Positions 59,897 to 64,000 of a stretch of DNA of 64,000 bases are shown here, piece after piece (within the stretch, counting starts at the first letter, position 1; every line of letters begins with the position of its first letter). The notes beneath the pieces are model-generated. The model was not told the origin of the DNA. It did not search any database and saw nothing but the letters and a program-made list of their open reading frames with translations. The stretch is taken from NCBI GenBank assembly GCA_016617855.1, contig JAECUM010094129.1:24136-88135 (forward strand), given 5' to 3'. Origin of the DNA: Megalonaias nervosa (lineage: Eukaryota > Mollusca > Bivalvia > Unionida > Unionidae). Position numbers and translations under genes: made by a program.

Positions 59897-60539
59897 AAAA
59901 TTGCAGAAATTGTCACTTTATACCACTAGACACTGCTAAACACTACTAGGCAACATTTTATTGATGCCACTTGTTACTGCATACTGGTTTTAAAATGCAC
60001 ATTAATATTTTATTGCTTTTATCTTACCCATGTTTGCATTTTCTTGTGAACACCTTTATTTAAGTTTTTTTTTTATGTTTGCTTTATTATCCACAAATAT
60101 AGCATATATAATTTTTTAATTATTTTGGGTCAGTATTCTCTGGCCAAAATCTATAATTTATGTTCATATACAGCACATGCGCATCAAGTTACAGAAAGCA
60201 TAAATTGTTCATTTGTTTTGATTGGTTATCTTTAGGAATGGTGGACTTGATCTATTTTTATGATTTATAAACTTCTATCTTAAATTTGTATGCTTATTGT
60301 TGTCAGTTTCTGCCAAATTCCAATGTTAAATTATATATAGATGTCTACATTTGTTTTGATTTTAATCTGTCTTTAGTCGCTGACAATTTTCAGTCTCATT
60401 TTTATAATGTTGTAATGAATGACAGTTTGTGGAAACTGAGTTATGTGTATCCATTTTTAAGCTTTATTACTAGGAGATTTGCTGTGAGACTTCACACAAC
60501 ATATTCATCCCAGTTTGTCCTCGGTGAATATGGTGCTGT
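59897..60539. other. no gene seen
   Basis: AT-rich sequence with poly-T runs. The 94-codon plus-strand frame (60286-60570) has no domain or splice support. Confidence 0.45.
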
Positions 60540-61380
60540 TCAGACATCAGATCGGATGCAGCTATCTTGAAAATCTTGCCACTGCTACTCCTGAAAGGAT
60601 AAACATCAGAACATTTTTTGTGATGTCCATAATAAAAAAATTGCAGATCAAACATCCAATATGGCCACTATCTTCAATTTTGTTTTTACCACTCCTCCAG
60701 AAGGGAAAGTCATATTCATATGGGATTTTCACTCTTTCTTTTAATCAAGTTGGTCATAAATGAATGGTACATATTAGACATTTAATATGGACAACATCTT
60801 GTTATTGCTTCTCCTGTTGGGGCTTTAATGAAAAGGCTAATTATTGTGTCCAGTTGTTACTGTACGAAAACGGCGCCAATCTGTCATCCAATATGGCTGT
60901 CATCTTGCAGATCTTCTTTTGAATACTTCTCCATAAAAGTAGACAAATTGACATGGGAATTGCATCAACAGACTTGGTACAGCCTCTAATTGGTCATAAC
61001 GTAAAAATGGTGCTGATGTTTAATGCTGTCATGGTGTCATTCTTAAATCTTATTGGTACTCTTCCTGAATGGATGGTCATATCATTATGTGGTTTTCACT
61101 AGAAGACTTCTTGTAATGTTTAGTTGGTCATAAAAAAACTGTTGATCTTGCAATTAATATGGCCGCCATGGTATAGTATCCATCTTTAGAATCTTCTTGT
61201 AGATCAAGAATTGTGCCGGGATTTTCAAAACTTGGCACTTAATAAGAAGAATGGGCCTCATCTTGGATGTCTGTAAATCCTTTTTAACCAGTGGAGTGTC
61301 AGTTCCTTTGAACATAGATTTGAATGCAAAATGACTTTGAAGTACTTTATCAATAAGCACAGCAGAGATCAAAATGGGAA
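60540..61380. repeat. diverged repeat units, fifth block (reversed)
   Basis: About six units with CATCCAATATGGCC, CTTGAAAATCTTG, TTGGTCATAA and TTTTCACT phrases. They are reverse-complement relatives of blocks two and three. Confidence 0.7.
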
Positions 61381-61655
61381 ATGTTTTTTTTTTTTTAAAT
61401 GATTTTTTTAAACGCTTTTTTCCACACTTATGTTTTTGAATGTGTTACAATTTCATACATGTTACATCTTACCTTTTTTATGCCAGTTTACACATTATCT
61501 AAATTTTAACCACTGTATAGTTTTTGTCTTTGGTTTTAGAAATTATTACATTAAGTGTATTTGTGTCATTCTTTTATTTGCATGTGTAAAATGCACAGAC
61601 TGTGTAAATGTGTTTTCCTATGTCCACATATTTTGTTCCTTCTGTTGGACATAGA
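61381..61655. other. no gene seen
   Basis: T-rich unique sequence before the next minisatellite. Confidence 0.5.
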
Positions 61656-61830
61656 ATAGCATTGTTAGAAATGCCTAGACATAGAATAGCATTGTTAGGA
61701 ATGCCTAGACATAGAATAGCATTTTTAGAAATGCCTAGACATAGAATAACATTGTTAGAAATGCCTGTTGGACATATAATAACATAGATAGAAATGCCTG
61801 GGCATTGCATAACTTTGTTAGCAATGACTG
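61656..61830. repeat. about 31 bp minisatellite
   Basis: Five to six units of ACATAGAATAGCATTGTTAG plus AAATGCCTAG, the last ones diverged. Confidence 0.93.
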
Positions 61831-62880
61831 AACGTCATATTAAAAAGTTCTAGATAAAATTGCTTTTATGGAAAGGTATTTACTTGCGATTTTTTTCAGA
61901 GTTTGTTTTACATGTTGGTGTTATTAAAATGATTTCAAGCTTTTGTCAAAAACGTGGTGCAAATATTTTCAAGCATTCTTGACCTTTAAAAAGTGATATT
62001 ATATGGTGTGCATTTAGAGTTCATTCAATGTTGCATAATCTTGCGATATTTTATTAACAAAGTTTAAAGTCAGCTGTTGTAGTTTTAATTATCATGATTT
62101 AGTTTTTATACTCAGGACAGTTCATTATTTCCTGTGGATAAAGTTGAGAGGGTTTTTATTGTTTTTGCATGTTTTTGTATTCATTCATTGTTTGTTAGTA
62201 CATGGATGCTATGCCACTTTTCAATTGTGAAAATTGGTATGCAGATGGATCTCAAGACGTGGAATATTGCAATACCAAACTAGGTCACCATTTCTTAACA
62301 TTTGGACTAGAGTGGTTTATGTATTTCTGTGAGTTGGTCATTGCCCTTGCTTATGAGAATTGGAATGTTCATGTGGAGACATTTGATGGTGGATCAGTCT
62401 TCGAATATGGACTTATGTAAATATTAATCATACAGATGTTACACGAATTCAGTAATGAGTGAGATTAATGCATGTTGTAAGTTTGATGCCATTCATGAGT
62501 CATATCTTTTTGATGAAACATGGAATGTGGGTGCGTATTGTCAAGGTGTCTTAGTATTTCAACGATGGGCAAGATCCAGACATCATTTAGGTGATATTGC
62601 ATCTGATACACAGAGTTTGCTACCCTTCTGAAAGCCATATTTCTTGTATAGTTTAGATCGAACTTTAAATATGGGTTTGTATCCTTAAGATTAGGGATGA
62701 AGTTGATAATGAAATAATTGTCTGGGCTTGGTACCACTTTAAGAACTGTATTAACAATCTGATTTTGACAAAATTTTGTAAATGAACTATAAATATGAGT
62801 CATCCATTCATATAAATAAAATGATCTTGCATCAGATAAGTTGATTTTATGAAAACTCGGGAAGCTTAATTTTTCATAGA
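61831..62880. other. no gene assigned
   Basis: Two frames with ordinary-looking composition lie here: plus 62202-62420 (72 codons, starting just after an acceptor-like GTTTGTTAG) and minus 62465-62803 (112 codons, NYFIINFIPNLKDTNPYLKF). Neither has a recognisable domain or a splice pattern that I could complete. They may be exons or chance. Confidence 0.3.
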
Positions 62881-62886
62881 TTTGTT

Positions 62887-63243
62887 ACGGACTTGATAAA
62901 TAAGCTAATCTGTACAAGATGTTGGGTAAACTTAAATAGAAAGGACACTGGATAAATAGTTAATCTGTTCAAGGTGTTGGGCAAACATAATTACAATGGA
63001 CACTTGGTAAATGAGTAAATCTCTTTATGGTGTTGAATAAACTTCACTGCAAAGGATATGTGGTATGTCAATCTAATCAAGTTGTTTGATCAACCTTATT
63101 ACATGGGACACTTGGTAAATAAGTTAATCTCATTAAGATGTTGGCTCAACTTAATTATAAGGATACTTTATAAAAAAAATATTGGAAGGGACACTTGATC
63201 AATAAGCAAATCTCGTCAAGATGTTGGATAAACCTAATTACCA
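62887..63243. repeat. about 60 bp minisatellite, diverged
   Basis: Six units with GGACACTTGGTAAATAAGTTAATCT or close variants, AAGATGTTGG and AAACTTAATTAC. Confidence 0.88.
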
Positions 63244-63397
63244 GGAGACCTCTGAATATTTATTAAGTGATCTTAAATCTGATTGTATGAGCTCCTTCAC
63301 TCTGAGGCCGAGTTTTGATTGGACGTGAATGTGGTAAAGCCACTTTGCTTGTCATGGTCTCGGCGTCATTAGAGAGTGAGATCAGTGCATAATATTG

Positions 63398-63535
63398 TGA
63401 GGGGGCGCGTCATGGTGTCTCTGTAATAGAGATCCAGACTCACAATCCAAAGGTCAGTTGTCCAGATCCTAATTGACCAAGCCTGTTGCAGCTTTCATGG
63501 TTTTACATGAACCAACCCAACCCAACCCAACTTGC
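63398..63535 (+). mobile_element. possible degenerate tRNA-like SINE
   Basis: GGGGGCGCGTCATGGTGTCT, then GATCCAGACTCACAATCCAA with a weak B-box-like TGTCCAGATCCTAA, and a (CCAAC)n tract near 63513-63530 that resembles a SINE tail. Single copy, tentative. Confidence 0.4.
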
Positions 63536-63980
63536 CCGTTACACCTCAAGACCTAGGGACTGTATATATCGTGAGTTTTCAATAAAACTTGGTATAACGG
63601 TCGATATAATTGAGATCATTGACATATGTAATTGTGAGCACGATGCTGTGCATGTAAATTAGCCTTTATGTTATATTTTGCTTTATTCGTGAGGGTGATA
63701 CTTCTAGATAATATAAACGTCTGTCAGAACGACTTTAGAACATAATAAAACTTGTACGTTTTAAGATTCTTCAAGTATTAGCACACGTGATAAGCCCTCG
63801 CAGCCAGTGATGATTAGGGAAAATGTGTAACTTGTCAACAAGATGCAATTTAACTTCAGTCCTACCATTTAAGAAAGTTCACAGTTTTTTGTCACTGTTT
63901 CACATTAATAAAAGACAGTATCTGTATTGACATGACAAATGGTTTATGCTTATACCGAAACATGACTGGAGAAGCCCAGG

Positions 63981-64000
63981 CATGGGCGCCCGCAGGATTT
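63981..64000 (+). mobile_element. start of a second CATGGGCG foldback element, cut by window end
   Basis: CATGGGCGCCCGCAGGATTT matches the terminus of the element at 17696-18006 (whose right end in reverse complement is CATGGGCGCCCGCAG). The rest lies outside the window. Confidence 0.7.

Overview
This is an AT-rich, repeat-dense stretch of animal nuclear DNA. GT-AG introns, tRNA-derived SINEs, an LTR retrotransposon, cut-and-paste transposon relics, many minisatellites and TA/CA/GA microsatellites all indicate a metazoan. The repeat landscape (SINEs with CA tails, foldback elements, diverged arrays of roughly 130 bp units) and the lophotrochozoan-like Nanos suggest a marine invertebrate, most likely a mollusc. 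That placement is an inference. No bacterial genes, CRISPR arrays or RNA genes were seen.

Layout. 1-6020: a decayed Ty3/gypsy-type LTR retrotransposon of Gmr1-like organisation. Its integrase lies upstream of reverse transcriptase and RNase H; the left LTR is cut by the window edge. 6.5-14.9 kb: gene-poor, with a 679 bp inverted-repeat element, SINEs and minisatellites. 14.9-17.7 kb: a field of diverged repeat units with a 37 bp minisatellite inside it. 17.7-27 kb: a foldback element and a cluster of minisatellites, including a 45 bp array of about 1.45 kb that is open on both strands. 27.3-33 kb: a hAT-type MITE, a second MITE, and a full-length dead Tigger/pogo transposon (29929-32936) with a SINE inside it. 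34-50.6 kb: a minus-strand multi-exon gene for a single-pass membrane protein that I cannot assign to a family. 53.8-55.3 kb: a plus-strand nanos homologue with an intact CCHC-CCHC zinc finger. 55.5-64 kb: a 24 bp repeat rich in UGUA just 3' of nanos, more diverged units, a possible cysteine-rich minus-strand exon, and the start of a second foldback element at the window end.

The two real genes point away from each other. The last plausible exon of the membrane-protein gene is at 50586 and the nanos coding exon starts after a splice acceptor at 53781. They may be divergently transcribed from the 50.6-53.8 kb interval, unless either has more distal 5' exons. Everything else is mobile or tandem-repeat DNA. 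The order of some insertions can be read, for example a SINE inside the dead Tigger and a SINE with a perfect target duplication inside a repeat unit.
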